Assembly (NCBI RefSeq): GCF_014651235.1 | Contig: NZ_BMWM01000001.1 | Location: 1 to 64,000, forward strand | DNA from: Leuconostoc lactis KCTC 3528 = DSM 20202 | GTDB lineage: Bacteria; Bacillota; Bacilli; Lactobacillales; Lactobacillaceae | Length of the DNA stretch: 64,000 bases | Reading direction: 5' to 3' | Shown here: positions 33,770 through 43,510 of the stretch, piece by piece | How positions within the stretch are numbered: the stretch's first letter is position 1 | Layout: each line of letters begins with the position of its first letter | Program-made: the position numbers and the translations under genes | The notes under the pieces: model-generated | What the model was told of the DNA's origin: nothing | The model's input: only the letters and a program-made list of their open reading frames with translations | The model's database searches: none

Positions 33770-33799
33770 TTGTGAAACCCCTTACATATATGCTATGAT
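33770..33799 (+). promoter_or_regulatory. Promoter of pgl
   Basis: The -35 TTGTGA (33770-33775), 18-bp spacer and extended -10 TGCTATGAT (TATGAT at 33794-33799), back to back with the yhaO promoter. Confidence 0.7.
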
Positions 33800-33827
33800 A
33801 GAGGCAATACATCAAGGAGAGTTTATT

Positions 33828-34859
33828 ATGACAATTCATAAAATTTTATTTGGTACTTATACAAAACGCATCTCAAAAGGCCTCTATGAAGCTGAACTCG
33901 ACACTGAAGCGCGTCAACTACAAAACCCCACTTTTGTGGCACCACTAACAAATCCGACTTACCTCGCCGTATCAAAGGCTGACAAAGTATATGCCGTTGA
34001 AAATCGCGACGGTCAAGGTGGCGTTGTCACATTGGATAACACTGTTCGCCCATTGGCTGAAATTGATGCCCAATTAAGTGAAGGCTCTGCGCCAGCTTAT
34101 ATTGGTATTGATGAAGCCCGTCAACTTGTCTTTACTGGTTACTACCATCGTGGTACCGTTGAATCATATCAAATCAAGCCTGATGGCAACTTGTCACTCG
34201 TGACAACATGGACTAATACAGGTTCTGGCCCACGCCCAGAACAAGGGAGCTCTCACATTCATTTTGCTAACTTGACGCCTGATAATCGCTTAGTTGCTGT
34301 CGACTTAGGAACAGATGAAGTGATTACTTTTGACGTACAAGATGATGGCCAATTTACTGAAGTGGCGCGTTTCCACACTGAAGAAGGCTTTGGTCCACGT
34401 CATATTCGTTTTTCACCAGATGGGCAATATGCTTATGTGCTCGGTGAACTTTCAAGCTTGCTAAGTGTCTTGAAATATAACGCTGAAGATGGCACATTTG
34501 AACACGTGATGACGGCCTCAACGATTCCAGCTGATTGGACAGCCCACAATGGTTCAGCTGCCCTCCGTATCAGCCATGACGGTCGCTTCATCTACGCGTC
34601 AAACCGTGGCCACAACTCAATTGCGGTCTTTAAGGTCATGAATGAAGGCGCTGAAATTGAACGTATCCAACTCATCAGTTCTGAAGGTGAATTCCCCCGT
34701 GACATGAACTGGGATGACAACCAAGATTTCCTGGTTGTTGCTAACCAAGACACGGATAACGTGACGCTTTTTGCCCGCGATCAAGCAACTGGCGAATTAA
34801 CGCTACTACAAAAAGACTTTGCCATTCCAGAAGGTGTGCGCGTTGCCTTTGAAAACTAA
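33828..34859 (+). CDS. pgl: 6-Phosphogluconolactonase (YbhE/lactonase family)
   Basis: This seven-bladed beta-propeller lactonase of 343 residues hydrolyses 6-phosphogluconolactone, an early step of the oxidative pentose phosphate and phosphoketolase routes. Features are the start KILFGTYTKRISKGLYEAELD, repeated Y-A-V blade strands, the EQGSSHIHFANLTPD segment, FGPRHIRFSPDG near 185 and HNGSAALRISHDGRFIYASNRGHNSIAVF near 240. I chose the ATG with AAGGAGAG upstream; an in-frame ATG 33 bases earlier lies in the promoter. Its presence fits heterofermentative metabolism. Confidence 0.9.
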   Translation: MTIHKILFGTYTKRISKGLYEAELDTEARQLQNPTFVAPLTNPTYLAVSKADKVYAVENRDGQGGVVTLDNTVRPLAEIDAQLSEGSAPAYIGIDEARQLVFTGYYHRGTVESYQIKPDGNLSLVTTWTNTGSGPRPEQGSSHIHFANLTPDNRLVAVDLGTDEVITFDVQDDGQFTEVARFHTEEGFGPRHIRFSPDGQYAYVLGELSSLLSVLKYNAEDGTFEHVMTASTIPADWTAHNGSAALRISHDGRFIYASNRGHNSIAVFKVMNEGAEIERIQLISSEGEFPRDMNWDDNQDFLVVANQDTDNVTLFARDQATGELTLLQKDFAIPEGVRVAFEN

Positions 34860-34861
34860 TC

Positions 34862-34896
34862 AAAAAAGTTCAAGTCGTTTGACTTGAACTTTTTTA
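34862..34896. terminator. Bidirectional terminator between pgl and the SGNH gene
   Basis: A 15-base-arm perfect stem (AAAAAAGTTCAAGTC with its complement, 4-base loop) between convergent genes. Confidence 0.88.
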
Positions 34897-35649
34897 TTTG
34901 GCCTTGATTATTTTGGTATACGTTTCAGCAATTAATCTGGCAATGCGGCGCTGACCCACGTCATTTGGATGTAACCCATCCGGCATTACTTGTGCCCGAA
35001 AGTCGGCCTGACTCGGATCAAAGCGTTTTTTTTGCATTAAGTTGATGACTGGTACGGCCAAATCCTGACAAGCCGCAAGCTGAGCAGCCACATAGGCATG
35101 CAAATCCAAGCCCAAGCCATTTAACGTCCGGTCAGTTCGTCGCACCTGTTGCCCACGGACAGGTGTTTGATATGTCGGCGTCAAGACGATGATTGTCGCC
35201 TGCGGCTGGCGTTGCCGTAAATAGACAATAATCTGATAGAACGCACCGATATAAGTCGTAGCGGTTAAATCAGTCGACCCACCAATGGGGACATCTCCCA
35301 ACCAATCATCATCCGTACCTTGAACGATATATAAGTCAGCTGGATTTAACCGTTGCGCCTGTTGAAATATACTGGTAAAACCATTATCAGCAAGATGCGC
35401 ACCGGAAACCGCCAGATTTTGGACCGTGGCCCCTGTGGCTTTTTGAATATACTGGCCATAATTATATTTGGCTTTTAAGCCAAACGACACACTATCGCCA
35501 ATAATGCCAATTTGGTGCACATTCTTAAGCGCCGAGTGCCGAATACGCGCTAAACTCACCATATCGGTGTCTTGCCATTGTGTCATTATCCGCCAAGTTT
35601 TAAACCGACCGATAAGTTGATGGCTGAAATGTTTCAATTGTCCCCACAT
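34894..35649 (-). CDS. SGNH/GDSL hydrolase family protein
   Basis: The 251-residue protein carries GDSVS (block I, nucleophile Ser), AVSGAHLADNG (block II Gly), GTDDDW at block III where the family normally has GxND, and DGLHPN (block V with catalytic Asp and His). It is probably an esterase or acetylhydrolase; the substrate is unknown. Asp replaces the block III Asn that helps form the oxyanion hole, though Asp is seen in some variants. The ATG giving MWGQLKHF fits, with only a modest purine stretch before it. The N-terminal 35 residues are basic, without a clear signal peptide. Confidence 0.75.
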   Translation of the reverse strand: MWGQLKHFSHQLIGRFKTWRIMTQWQDTDMVSLARIRHSALKNVHQIGIIGDSVSFGLKAKYNYGQYIQKATGATVQNLAVSGAHLADNGFTSIFQQAQRLNPADLYIVQGTDDDWLGDVPIGGSTDLTATTYIGAFYQIIVYLRQRQPQATIIVLTPTYQTPVRGQQVRRTDRTLNGLGLDLHAYVAAQLAACQDLAVPVINLMQKKRFDPSQADFRAQVMPDGLHPNDVGQRRIARLIAETYTKIIKAK

Positions 35650-35686
35650 TGCGGTTTCCCAATGTCCTTTCTTGACACAACGGTTA

Positions 35687-35718
35687 AAATAAAACCCCAA
35701 AAAATTTTGGGGTTTTAA
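35687..35718 (-). terminator. Terminator downstream of degV
   Basis: A palindromic hairpin (AAAACCCC-AAAATTTT-GGGGTTTT type) followed on the minus strand by a T-rich stretch, 10 bases after the degV stop. Confidence 0.75.
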
Positions 35719-35727
35719 TCACCTATT

Positions 35728-36579
35728 TTAATGTGCCTGATACAAAATAGCTAAAGCACCGATACCCGTATGGGTTGAGACAATCGGTGTTGTATTCGTC
35801 ACTTCAATCTTAATATCGGGCCAGATAGCGTTTAACCGGGCAGCCATTTTTTCGGCCACTTCTGGCACACCGGCATGAGAAATACCAATGGCAATCATTT
35901 CATTATAAGATTGCATTTTTTCAATCACACTGTCATTGAATTTGGCAATGGCTTTCATCCCACGTCCCTTAGCCAACACTTCAACTGAACCCGTGTTATC
36001 AACTGTTGCACCGACTTTAATATTTAACAAATTACCGATGATGCCAGATGTTTTACTCAAGCGACCACCAGCCACCATGTTATCTAATGACGTAAAGCTC
36101 AAAAATGTATGCGATTCTGAACGCACCTTTTCTGCTTCCGCCAAGATTTCTGCCATTGATGCCCCTGCTTGTGCCATTTTAGCTGCTGCTAAAACAGGGA
36201 AAGCTTCGGCACGGTCAGCATTTAACGTATCAAATGTTGTGATTTTGGCTGCTGATAGTGCGGCCGCTTGTTCGGCTGCATGCACTGTCCCAGACAAACC
36301 AGATGAGAGATGCATACTCAAAATTTCTGATTCAGGATATTGTTGATGAATCGCATCATAAGCTGCTTGAAACTTACCAATTGATGGTTGTGATGTTTGC
36401 GGTAAGGTAGCACTTTTTGACATCTTTTCAAGGAATTCATCACGCTGAAGCGTCACACCATCTTCATAAACGACCCCATCAATTTGCACCGTCAAAGGTA
36501 CTACCGTAATATCATATTGGGCGATTTCTTCTGGGGTTAAAGCAATCGCTGAATCTGTAACAATCTTTATATTCGACAT
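35728..36579 (-). CDS. DegV family fatty-acid-binding protein
   Basis: The 283-residue protein shows the DegV pattern: KIVTDSAIALTPEE at the start, VVPLTVQIDGVVYEDGV, MSKSATLPQTSQPS, the SSGLSGT loop near 90 and NMVAGGRLSK near 160. Members bind fatty acids and act in FakB-type fatty acid activation in Gram-positives; the cognate kinase is not in this window. I chose the ATG with TTGAGGA upstream, 7 bp after folA. Confidence 0.88.
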   Translation of the reverse strand: MSNIKIVTDSAIALTPEEIAQYDITVVPLTVQIDGVVYEDGVTLQRDEFLEKMSKSATLPQTSQPSIGKFQAAYDAIHQQYPESEILSMHLSSGLSGTVHAAEQAAALSAAKITTFDTLNADRAEAFPVLAAAKMAQAGASMAEILAEAEKVRSESHTFLSFTSLDNMVAGGRLSKTSGIIGNLLNIKVGATVDNTGSVEVLAKGRGMKAIAKFNDSVIEKMQSYNEMIAIGISHAGVPEVAEKMAARLNAIWPDIKIEVTNTTPIVSTHTGIGALAILYQAH

Positions 36580-36586
36580 TTTTTCC

Positions 36587-37087
36587 TCAATTCTTACGCT
36601 GATATCGTTCAACAACAAATGCGTAGTCATGTTTTTCATCTTTTGGGTGTGGTTGACTGGCAATCAGCTCAAATTGTGACAAATCCACCGTTGGAGCAAA
36701 CGTATCACCCGCCACATCACCAGCAACTTTTGTAATTATTAAATCCGTGGCATAAGGCATGAATGCTTGATACATGGTTGCCCCACCAGCAATTGTCACA
36801 TCACGATCTTCTGCCGTAATCTTTGCTAAAACTTCTGACATGCTATGCGCGACCAGTACGTCGTCGTAGCCAGGTTGCCAATCGGTTTGATGGGTTAAGA
36901 CCAGGGTTGTCCGGTTGGGCAATGGGCGCCCAATACTATCCCAAGTCGTCCTGCCCATAATCATTAACGTCCCCATTGTTTCTCGTTTAAATAGCTTAAG
37001 GTCATCAGGTAAATGCCATGGTAAGTCCCCATTCTTACCAATTGCGTGCTGTTTGTCTTCTGCCCATACCATTTTAATCTTAGTCAT
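36587..37087 (-). CDS. folA: Dihydrofolate reductase
   Basis: The NADPH-dependent enzyme reduces dihydrofolate to tetrahydrofolate and is the trimethoprim target. The 166 residues show MVWAEDKQHAIGKNGDLPWHLPDDL (active-site Asp in LPDDL near 27), MIMGRTTWDSIGRPLPNRTTLVL, and VTIAGGATMYQAF near 95. It overlaps the cca 3' end by 8 bp and has an AAGGAG ribosome site. No thyA lies next to it. Confidence 0.94.
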   Translation of the reverse strand: MTKIKMVWAEDKQHAIGKNGDLPWHLPDDLKLFKRETMGTLMIMGRTTWDSIGRPLPNRTTLVLTHQTDWQPGYDDVLVAHSMSEVLAKITAEDRDVTIAGGATMYQAFMPYATDLIITKVAGDVAGDTFAPTVDLSQFELIASQPHPKDEKHDYAFVVERYQRKN

Positions 37088-38285
37088 GTTGACTGAGCTC
37101 CTTTGCATAGGCTAACAATGCCGCTGGCTGATTAGCCACTTGGCCTGTAACAACTGCCCGTTCAATTTGCTTTAAAATACGTCCCATTTGTGGGCCTGGT
37201 TGTACAATTTGTTCGGCAATTAATTGGCCGCCAGCCACACGTAGTTCACGTGTATGATGAATCGGTAAGGCCGCAAACATCGCGTCCACATCGGCAATTA
37301 CCGCATCATCGGTTCCGATTAAACGTAAGACGTGCATTAAAACGTCACGGTAATCATAAATTTGATATAACGTCCATAAGTCACGCCGCGCAATGTGGCG
37401 TGCAACCGGCACAACCGCAGTGGCCATCTTAATCAAGTCCCGACTTGTTTTCCAAGTCCGCATAAATGTCGTCATCTCTGACTCATTTAATGTTGAACGG
37501 GTTAAAAGATGCGCCCAAACGACGGGAATTGTTGCGGGTTGCTGGGCTTCAAGGTCCGTCATGATCGCATCAAATTGCCACTGATCCAGTTGACCAGGTA
37601 AGTACGTCACAACGCCATCTTCAATTGCCATGGCCAGACTGGCGGCGGCTTGTTGCCCCATCAATAGTTTTTCAAATTCAACACGAATCCGTTCAACCGC
37701 AATTTTGGCCAAATTTGGCGCCAATCGTTGCAAAGCTGCGCGGGTATCCGGTGCGATTTGAAAGCCAAGCTGGGCACTAAAACGTAAAGCACGCATCATG
37801 CGCAACGCATCTTCGGTAAAGCGTACTTCAGCCTCACCGACGGCCCGAATGACACCAGCCGACAAATCCGCTAGCCCATCGAACAAATCAACAATTTCAC
37901 CATCATAGGTCATTGCTAAGGCGTTAATCGTAAAATCACGGCGTTGCAAATCTTCGGATAAACTCCGCACAAACGTAACCGTATCCGGTCGGCGAAAATC
38001 TGTATAGGTCGATTCCGTCCGAAACGTCGTAATTTCGTAGCCCAGCCCATGATCTAATACCATCACGGTCCCGTGCTGAATGCCAGTATCGACTGTTTTA
38101 TCAAATTGTTTTTTGACTTCTTCTGGAAATGCAGCACTCGCAATGTCAACATCATGAATCGGTTTTTGAAGTAACATGTCGCGTACGGAGCCACCAACAA
38201 AACAGGCCTCAAATCCGGCTGCTTCTAAACGTTGCAAAACTGGTTGCGCAGCCACAAATTCCGATGGTAACGTTTCAATTTTCAT
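37080..38285 (-). CDS. cca: CCA tRNA nucleotidyltransferase
   Basis: The enzyme adds or repairs the 3' CCA of tRNA. The 401 residues show GFEACFVGGSVRDMLL (about 24-39), the HDVDIASAAFPEEV catalytic acidic pair, GTVMV, the RRDFTINALAM motif near 112 and the neck domain EDALRMMRALRFSAQLGF near 155. The length fits class II bacillar enzymes. It forms an overlapping unit with folA and degV. A TATAAT lies close upstream (around 38302-38313 complement) with no clear -35. Confidence 0.93.
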   Translation of the reverse strand: MKIETLPSEFVAAQPVLQRLEAAGFEACFVGGSVRDMLLQKPIHDVDIASAAFPEEVKKQFDKTVDTGIQHGTVMVLDHGLGYEITTFRTESTYTDFRRPDTVTFVRSLSEDLQRRDFTINALAMTYDGEIVDLFDGLADLSAGVIRAVGEAEVRFTEDALRMMRALRFSAQLGFQIAPDTRAALQRLAPNLAKIAVERIRVEFEKLLMGQQAAASLAMAIEDGVVTYLPGQLDQWQFDAIMTDLEAQQPATIPVVWAHLLTRSTLNESEMTTFMRTWKTSRDLIKMATAVVPVARHIARRDLWTLYQIYDYRDVLMHVLRLIGTDDAVIADVDAMFAALPIHHTRELRVAGGQLIAEQIVQPGPQMGRILKQIERAVVTGQVANQPAALLAYAKELSQHD

Positions 38286-38380
38286 ACATAATATCCTTTT
38301 GTCTATTATATCAAAAACACCCTAATTAGAAACACTCCCTCACACCATTTATCAGGCTGATTCCGGTCTTTTTTCTCACC

Positions 38381-39646
38381 TTAGTAAGCTAAATCTTCCA
38401 GACGCATTTGCATGTCCAGATCATCAGGTGCCAAGAATAGATATTGCTTCAACGCAGTGATTTCTTCTTCAGGTTGCCCTTGTTCATGGTACCAATCAAT
38501 CAAATCGTGCAAGAAGGCGCTATTGTCTTGGAATAATGGCGCAGCAGTTGCCCAATTTTCAGCGGCCTTGTCTGTCTCCCCGATAGCCTGATAGGCACGG
38601 GCTAATGACCAATAGAACTGTGGATCTAAGACATCCTCTGCCATAGCGGTCGTTAAGCGCGCAATCACGTCGTCATAACGTTGTTGGGCAAGCCAAAGAT
38701 CCGTCAACGCAATTAACGTGGCCACATCGGACCCATCAACAGCGAGTCCCTTAAGATAATAAGCTTCGGCTGCCGCTGTATCCCCCAATTTTTCAGCCGC
38801 TTGGCCAGCAAGACGATATAACGCCACATTCGTTTCATCTTGGGCCAACCCCGCTTGGTACGTCCGATAAGCATCTTCTATCTGGTGAATTTGCGTATAG
38901 GCTTGTCCAAGTAGTGGATAAACTGATGTGTACTTTGGATCAACATCCAAAATGTCATTAAATAGCCGAATAGCTTCGTTTTCTCGATGCGTTTCTTGGT
39001 ACAAAATGGCTAGCTGGAACCGCGTGTCTAGCGTCATCAATTCCGGCTTGATTTGTTCCAAATAACCAATAGCATGGTCATATTGTCCGATTTGGGCATA
39101 TGCAACCCCGATCCGAGCCACCAAGTCCACCCGACTCATGTCGCGCTTGCCTTTCAAAAGTAAGGCGCGGTAGCGACTAATGGCCTTTTGGTAGGCTTGA
39201 TTTGCGAAATAAAATTCAGCTAAAGCAAACTGGATAATATCTTCATCTGGTGCTAATTTTTCAGCCTGTAACAAACTGTGTTCAGCTGCTTCATTTAAGC
39301 CTTCTGATTGATAAATATCGGCCTTAACCAATAATGCCCGCAAATAAGAATCAGAATCTGGTTGAATTTGCGCGAGGTAGTTTTGTGCGTCATCAATATC
39401 GCCATCTTCAATAGCAATGTCAGCTAACGCTGTGCGCAATTCATCTTCGTCCGGATACTTAGCCAATAATTGTTGATAAGCCCGTCGTGATTCTTCTAAA
39501 AAGCCCAAAGCATACAACTCTTCGGCTAAACTATATATCAACTCATCGCTATCTTGACGTAATGATTGATCAAAAAATTTTTGCGCCGGTTCTAACTGAC
39601 CACGCTCCAGTGCATCTAACATTTGTTCGGCATAACTTGTTGACAT
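38381..39646 (-). CDS. TPR repeat protein (YpiA-like)
   Basis: The 421-residue protein is made of tandem tetratricopeptide helices through nearly its whole length (for instance AEELYALGFLEESRRAYQQLLAKYPD near 40 and ILDVDPKYTSVYPLLGQAYTQ near 235). It has no signal peptide or catalytic motif. Similar proteins occur in Bacillales and Lactobacillales with unknown role, probably protein-protein scaffolding. An AGAGGAG ribosome site precedes the ATG. Confidence 0.82.
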   Translation of the reverse strand: MSTSYAEQMLDALERGQLEPAQKFFDQSLRQDSDELIYSLAEELYALGFLEESRRAYQQLLAKYPDEDELRTALADIAIEDGDIDDAQNYLAQIQPDSDSYLRALLVKADIYQSEGLNEAAEHSLLQAEKLAPDEDIIQFALAEFYFANQAYQKAISRYRALLLKGKRDMSRVDLVARIGVAYAQIGQYDHAIGYLEQIKPELMTLDTRFQLAILYQETHRENEAIRLFNDILDVDPKYTSVYPLLGQAYTQIHQIEDAYRTYQAGLAQDETNVALYRLAGQAAEKLGDTAAAEAYYLKGLAVDGSDVATLIALTDLWLAQQRYDDVIARLTTAMAEDVLDPQFYWSLARAYQAIGETDKAAENWATAAPLFQDNSAFLHDLIDWYHEQGQPEEEITALKQYLFLAPDDLDMQMRLEDLAY

Positions 39647-39803
39647 TCTGACTCCTCTAACTTTGACCCCTATTTTTTATTGGCCGACCACACTACTTTT
39701 TAGGGCAGTATGTCGCCATTAATATGATTTTATTTAACAGCCTATTTTACCATAAAACCGTTGGTAACAGCGACTTTATGGCTAACATATCAGCAATCTA
39801 TTC

Positions 39804-39834
39804 AAAATAAAAACGCCGCTCATTGAGCAGCGTT
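39804..39834 (-). terminator. Terminator of the CsbD-like gene
   Basis: An 11-bp stem with one mismatch (AACGCTGCTCA against TGAGCGGCGTT), followed by TTTTTATTTT on the minus strand. Confidence 0.8.
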
Positions 39835-39847
39835 ACTAACTAATATC

Positions 39848-40075
39848 TTACTTCTTGAGATGGTCGAAACCATCTTTCACTGCGTCAACGGCTTCTTCTG
39901 CCTTGTCCTTGACTGCTTCAGCAGCATCTGATAGCTTGTCCTTCACATCAGCAAATAGCCCTTGAGCCTTGCCTTCTGCTTCACGTGCCTTATCACCGGT
40001 AACCTTGCCTTCTACTTCTTTTGCCTTACCAGCAACCTTGTCCTTAGCGTTATCAAACTTTTCTTCAACTGACAT
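39848..40075 (-). CDS. CsbD-like stress protein
   Basis: The 75-residue protein is extremely rich in Lys, Ala, Asp and Glu, with [19 protein letters not shown] matching the CsbD family start. It then forms a long amphipathic helix ([19 protein letters not shown]). CsbD proteins are general-stress proteins of unclear function. An AAGGAGG ribosome site and a TAGAAT -10 upstream support expression. It has its own terminator. Confidence 0.85.
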   Translation of the reverse strand: MSVEEKFDNAKDKVAGKAKEVEGKVTGDKAREAEGKAQGLFADVKDKLSDAAEAVKDKAEEAVDAVKDGFDHLKK

Positions 40076-40221
40076 AACCTGTCCTCCTTGAGTGGTGATC
40101 TGACGTTACAAGCATATTCTAACACAAAAAAGATAATATAGGGCGAATTTTGCACATTAATTTTTAAGTATTTTGTCCTTTATTGATTAATGCCTTTTAA
40201 AATTAATGGCGTCATCACACA

Positions 40222-40251
40222 GAAAAAGGCAAGCGCTGTTGCGCTTGCCTT
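40222..40251 (-). terminator. Terminator downstream of hup
   Basis: An 11-bp perfect stem (AAGGCAAGCGC with its complement, loop of 4) followed by TTTTTC on the minus strand, about 85 bases after the hup stop. Confidence 0.75.
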
Positions 40252-40336
40252 CGGTATGCTAGATTAGAAAATAAACACTTCTGTTGACTCATTTCACCCA
40301 GGATACCCTGTCAATCACGATTCAGTCAGAATCTGA

Positions 40337-40612
40337 TTACTTAACAGCTTCCTTCAATGCCTTACCAGGCTTGAATGCAGGTACCTTTGATGCAGGAATT
40401 TCGATTTCTGCGCCAGTTTGTGGGTTGCGACCCTTACGAGCTGCACGGTCACGAACTTCAAAGTTACCAAAACCGATCAATTGAACCTTTTCACCGTTCT
40501 TCAAAGCTTCTTCGATTGATGTAAAGACAGCATCAACTGCTGCAGTAGCATCCTTCTTTGTCAAACCAGTTGCCTTTGCAACTGAATCTACTAATTCTTG
40601 CTTGTTAGCCAT
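40337..40612 (-). CDS. hup: DNA-binding protein HU
   Basis: This nucleoid protein bends and compacts DNA as a dimer. The 91 residues match the family throughout: [20 protein letters not shown], the beta-arm [21 protein letters not shown] and the C-terminal [14 protein letters not shown]. An AGGAG ribosome site lies 8 bases before the ATG. It is followed by its own terminator and stands downstream of der, the usual lactobacillar arrangement. Confidence 0.97.
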   Translation of the reverse strand: MANKQELVDSVAKATGLTKKDATAAVDAVFTSIEEALKNGEKVQLIGFGNFEVRDRAARKGRNPQTGAEIEIPASKVPAFKPGKALKEAVK

Positions 40613-40807
40613 TTTCGCTTCTCCTAAGAGTTTTTATTAACCGTCAACCGGTTTTGAAATCTGTCGAAACATTATTTCATGTAACTAGAATAACACAAGA
40701 ACGCCCGAATGTGTAGTGTCTATGCGGGTTTTCAGGTTTTCGTAATAATTTTGTCACAAGAAAATGACGTCATCACAACACGACTCACATGCGCCGTTGC
40801 TGATTTC

Positions 40808-42121
40808 TCATTTGCGGGCACGGACAATCAATTTGATTGGTGTACCCGTGAAATCAAAGGCTTCACGGATTTTATTTTCTAAGAAACGTTCGTATGAGAA
40901 GTGCATCAATTCAACATCGTTAACAAAGATAACAAAAGTTGGTGGTTGCACGGCAACTTGTGTCGCATAGTAAACACGTAAGCGACGGCCATTATCAGTT
41001 GGCGTTGGGTTCACGGCAATCGCATCCATAATGACATCATTCAACGTTGACGATGAGATACGCTTACGGTGGTTAGCATCAACGTCCTTAATCATCTGTG
41101 GCAAACGATCCAAACGTTGCCCCGTTTTTGCTGAGACAAAGACAATTGGGGCATAATCCAAGAACTTAAATTCTGCGCGAATCATATTCTCGAAATCCTT
41201 CATTGTGTGATCATCTTTTTCAATGGCATCCCACTTGTTGACCACAATAATCATGGCACGGCCGGCTTCATGTGCAGAACCTGCCACGTGCTTATCTTGT
41301 TCCCGAATGCCTGCTTCAGCATCCAGCACCATCAAGACCACATTACTATCATCAATGGCTTTCAAGGCGCGCATCACAGAATACTTTTCCGTATTCTCAT
41401 ACACCTTACCGCGCTTACGCATCCCAGCAGTATCCACCATGATGAATTCATCACCTTCAGGCGTGACAAAACGCGTATCGATGGCATCACGAGTTGTCCC
41501 TTCGATATCAGACACAATCACGCGTTCTTCACCCAAAATGGCATTCACAATTGATGACTTGCCAACATTAGGCCGACCAATGATACTAAAACGAATAGCG
41601 CCATCGTCTTCTTGTTCAGCTGCTTCGTCGGGGAAATTCTTGACAACTTCATCCAACAAATCACCTAAGCCCAAGCCGTGTGAACCAGAAACTGGATAAG
41701 GTTCACCAAGACCAAGTGAATAAAAGTCATAAATGTCTTGACGCATTTCTGGGTTATCGACCTTATTGACCGCAAGCACGACGGGCTTGTCCGTCTTATA
41801 AAGCATTTTTGCGACAACTTCATCAGCTGAAGTCACCCCTTCACGCCCAGATGTCACCATGACAATGACATCTGCTTCATCCAAAGCTAATTCAACTTGG
41901 GCTCGAATTTCGGCCAAAAATGGTTCGTCTCCGAGTTCAATCCCACCGGTATCAATCATCCGGAATTCATAATTCAACCATTCGGCTGGCGCGTACAAAC
42001 GATCGCGTGTTACCCCTGGTTGATCTTCAACAATTGCAATACGTTCTCCGGCCATCCGGTTAAAGATAGTCGATTTTCCGACGTTTGGTCGGCCAACAAT
42101 GGCTACTACTGGTGCTGCCAT
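40808..42121 (-). CDS. der: Ribosome-assembly GTPase Der (EngA)
   Basis: The protein of 437 residues has two tandem GTPase domains: GRPNVGKST at 10-18 with DTGG and NKVD, and a second GRPNVGKSS near 182 with DTAG and NKWD. A C-terminal KH-like domain (about 355-437) follows. Der functions in 50S subunit assembly. I chose the ATG at [10 protein letters not shown] with AGGAGGTG upstream; the 15 codons above it are not conserved. It is between rpsA and hup. Confidence 0.96.
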   Translation of the reverse strand: MAAPVVAIVGRPNVGKSTIFNRMAGERIAIVEDQPGVTRDRLYAPAEWLNYEFRMIDTGGIELGDEPFLAEIRAQVELALDEADVIVMVTSGREGVTSADEVVAKMLYKTDKPVVLAVNKVDNPEMRQDIYDFYSLGLGEPYPVSGSHGLGLGDLLDEVVKNFPDEAAEQEDDGAIRFSIIGRPNVGKSSIVNAILGEERVIVSDIEGTTRDAIDTRFVTPEGDEFIMVDTAGMRKRGKVYENTEKYSVMRALKAIDDSNVVLMVLDAEAGIREQDKHVAGSAHEAGRAMIIVVNKWDAIEKDDHTMKDFENMIRAEFKFLDYAPIVFVSAKTGQRLDRLPQMIKDVDANHRKRISSSTLNDVIMDAIAVNPTPTDNGRRLRVYYATQVAVQPPTFVIFVNDVELMHFSYERFLENKIREAFDFTGTPIKLIVRARK

Positions 42122-42185
42122 AATCGCACCTCCTTTTTCATACCGTGAGCGCCCACTAATGCCCACTCAATTTTTCTTCAAAAAT

Positions 42186-42211
42186 AAAAGAACTGGCGAA
42201 CCAGCTCTTTT
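42186..42211 (-). terminator. Terminator of rpsA
   Basis: A 10- to 11-bp stem with one G-U pair (AAAGAGCTGG/CCAGTTCTTT, loop TTCG) followed by T residues, 14 bases after the rpsA stop. Confidence 0.8.
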
Positions 42212-42224
42212 ATGTTGATGCCTC

Positions 42225-43415
42225 TTACAACTTATCACCAAAGATGTCACCCAATGTTGCGGCTGAGTCATCTTGTTGCTTGTAAGCAGCGATATCAGCA
42301 CGTGAAGCTGAACCATCGTTACCACGACGATCTTCACGTTCTGGCTTTTCTTCCAAAGCCTTCATTGACAATGAAATACGTTCTTCGGCTGGCTTAATGT
42401 CCAATACCTTCACTTGTACCTTGTCACCAGACTTCAAAACTTCTGATGGGTTTTCAATACGCTTGTTTGAAATTTGTGACACGTGCACAAGACCTTCGAT
42501 ACCAGGCAAAATTTCAACAAAGGCACCAAAGTCCTTCACACGCTTAACAGTACCTTCAAGCACTGAACCTGCAGCGATTTGATCTGCAGCTTCGTCCCAA
42601 GGTCCACGTTGTGTTGCTTTGATTGACAATGAGATACGACCCTTTTCAGTGTCCAATGCCAAGATCTTAACATCAACCTTGTCACCCTTTGTCAATACAT
42701 CGGCCGGCTTCTTCACACGATCGTGTGAGATTTCTGATACGTGAACCAAACCATCAACACCACCCAAGTCAACGAATGCGCCGAAGTCTGTCAAACGGGC
42801 AACAGTTCCTTCAACAACTTCACCAACTGACAACTTGCTAAATACTTCAGCCAACTGTGCAGCGCGTTCTTGTGCAGCAACAGCCTTACGTGACAAAATC
42901 AAACGTGCATTAGCAGGGTCAATTTCGATAACTTGTGCTTTAATATCCTTATTCTTGAATTGGTTCAAATCAGAAACGAAACGTTCTGCAACCATTGATG
43001 CTGGTACGAAACCACGTACGCCGTTAACATCAACAATCAAACCACCACGAACAGCGTTGATAACCTTGGCATCAACTGTGTCACCTTCAGCAAAGCTCAA
43101 ATTTTCCCATGCCTTGCGCGCATCCAAACGCTTCTTTGACAACAAGTAAGCTACGCCTTCCTTGTCGCTTGTTACGTTAGAAATGACAACTGCTTCAATG
43201 GTATCACCAATTTTTAATTCGTCTGCCAGGTTGATGTTACGATCGTCTGAGTACTCACGTGCTGGCACAACTCCTTCTTCACCGGTAGACAAACCAACAA
43301 CTGCTTGGTTATCATTATCAATAGCTAAAAGCTCACCGGTAACGACATCTCCCACCTTAATTTGATCTGCTGCGCTTTCGAGAGCTGCTAAGAACTCGTT
43401 GTTTGTTTCACTCAT
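42225..43415 (-). CDS. rpsA: 30S ribosomal protein S1 homologue
   Basis: The 396-residue protein contains four S1 RNA-binding repeats (about 14-85, 100-165, 185-255 and 270-340), the last two with GAFVDLGGVDGLVHVSEIS and GAFVEILPGIEGLVHVSQIS. A charged tail (EEKPEREDRRGNDGS) follows. The four-repeat form is usual for Firmicutes. I chose the ATG giving MSETNNEF; AGGAGG lies 12 bases upstream. It follows cmk, a common pairing. Confidence 0.95.
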   Translation of the reverse strand: MSETNNEFLAALESAADQIKVGDVVTGELLAIDNDNQAVVGLSTGEEGVVPAREYSDDRNINLADELKIGDTIEAVVISNVTSDKEGVAYLLSKKRLDARKAWENLSFAEGDTVDAKVINAVRGGLIVDVNGVRGFVPASMVAERFVSDLNQFKNKDIKAQVIEIDPANARLILSRKAVAAQERAAQLAEVFSKLSVGEVVEGTVARLTDFGAFVDLGGVDGLVHVSEISHDRVKKPADVLTKGDKVDVKILALDTEKGRISLSIKATQRGPWDEAADQIAAGSVLEGTVKRVKDFGAFVEILPGIEGLVHVSQISNKRIENPSEVLKSGDKVQVKVLDIKPAEERISLSMKALEEKPEREDRRGNDGSASRADIAAYKQQDDSAATLGDIFGDKL

Positions 43416-43483
43416 GACGTCTAACGTCCTCCTACAATTTACACTATGTGTATAGTTTACCAGAATATTTTTATCTTGTATAG

Positions 43484-43508
43484 TAAAAAACAGCGTTTTC
43501 ACGCTGTA
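43484..43508 (-). terminator. Terminator between cmk and rpsA
   Basis: A 6-bp stem (ACAGCG/CGCTGT) followed by TTTTTTA on the minus strand, within 30 bases of the cmk stop. Confidence 0.75.
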
Positions 43509-43510
43509 AG

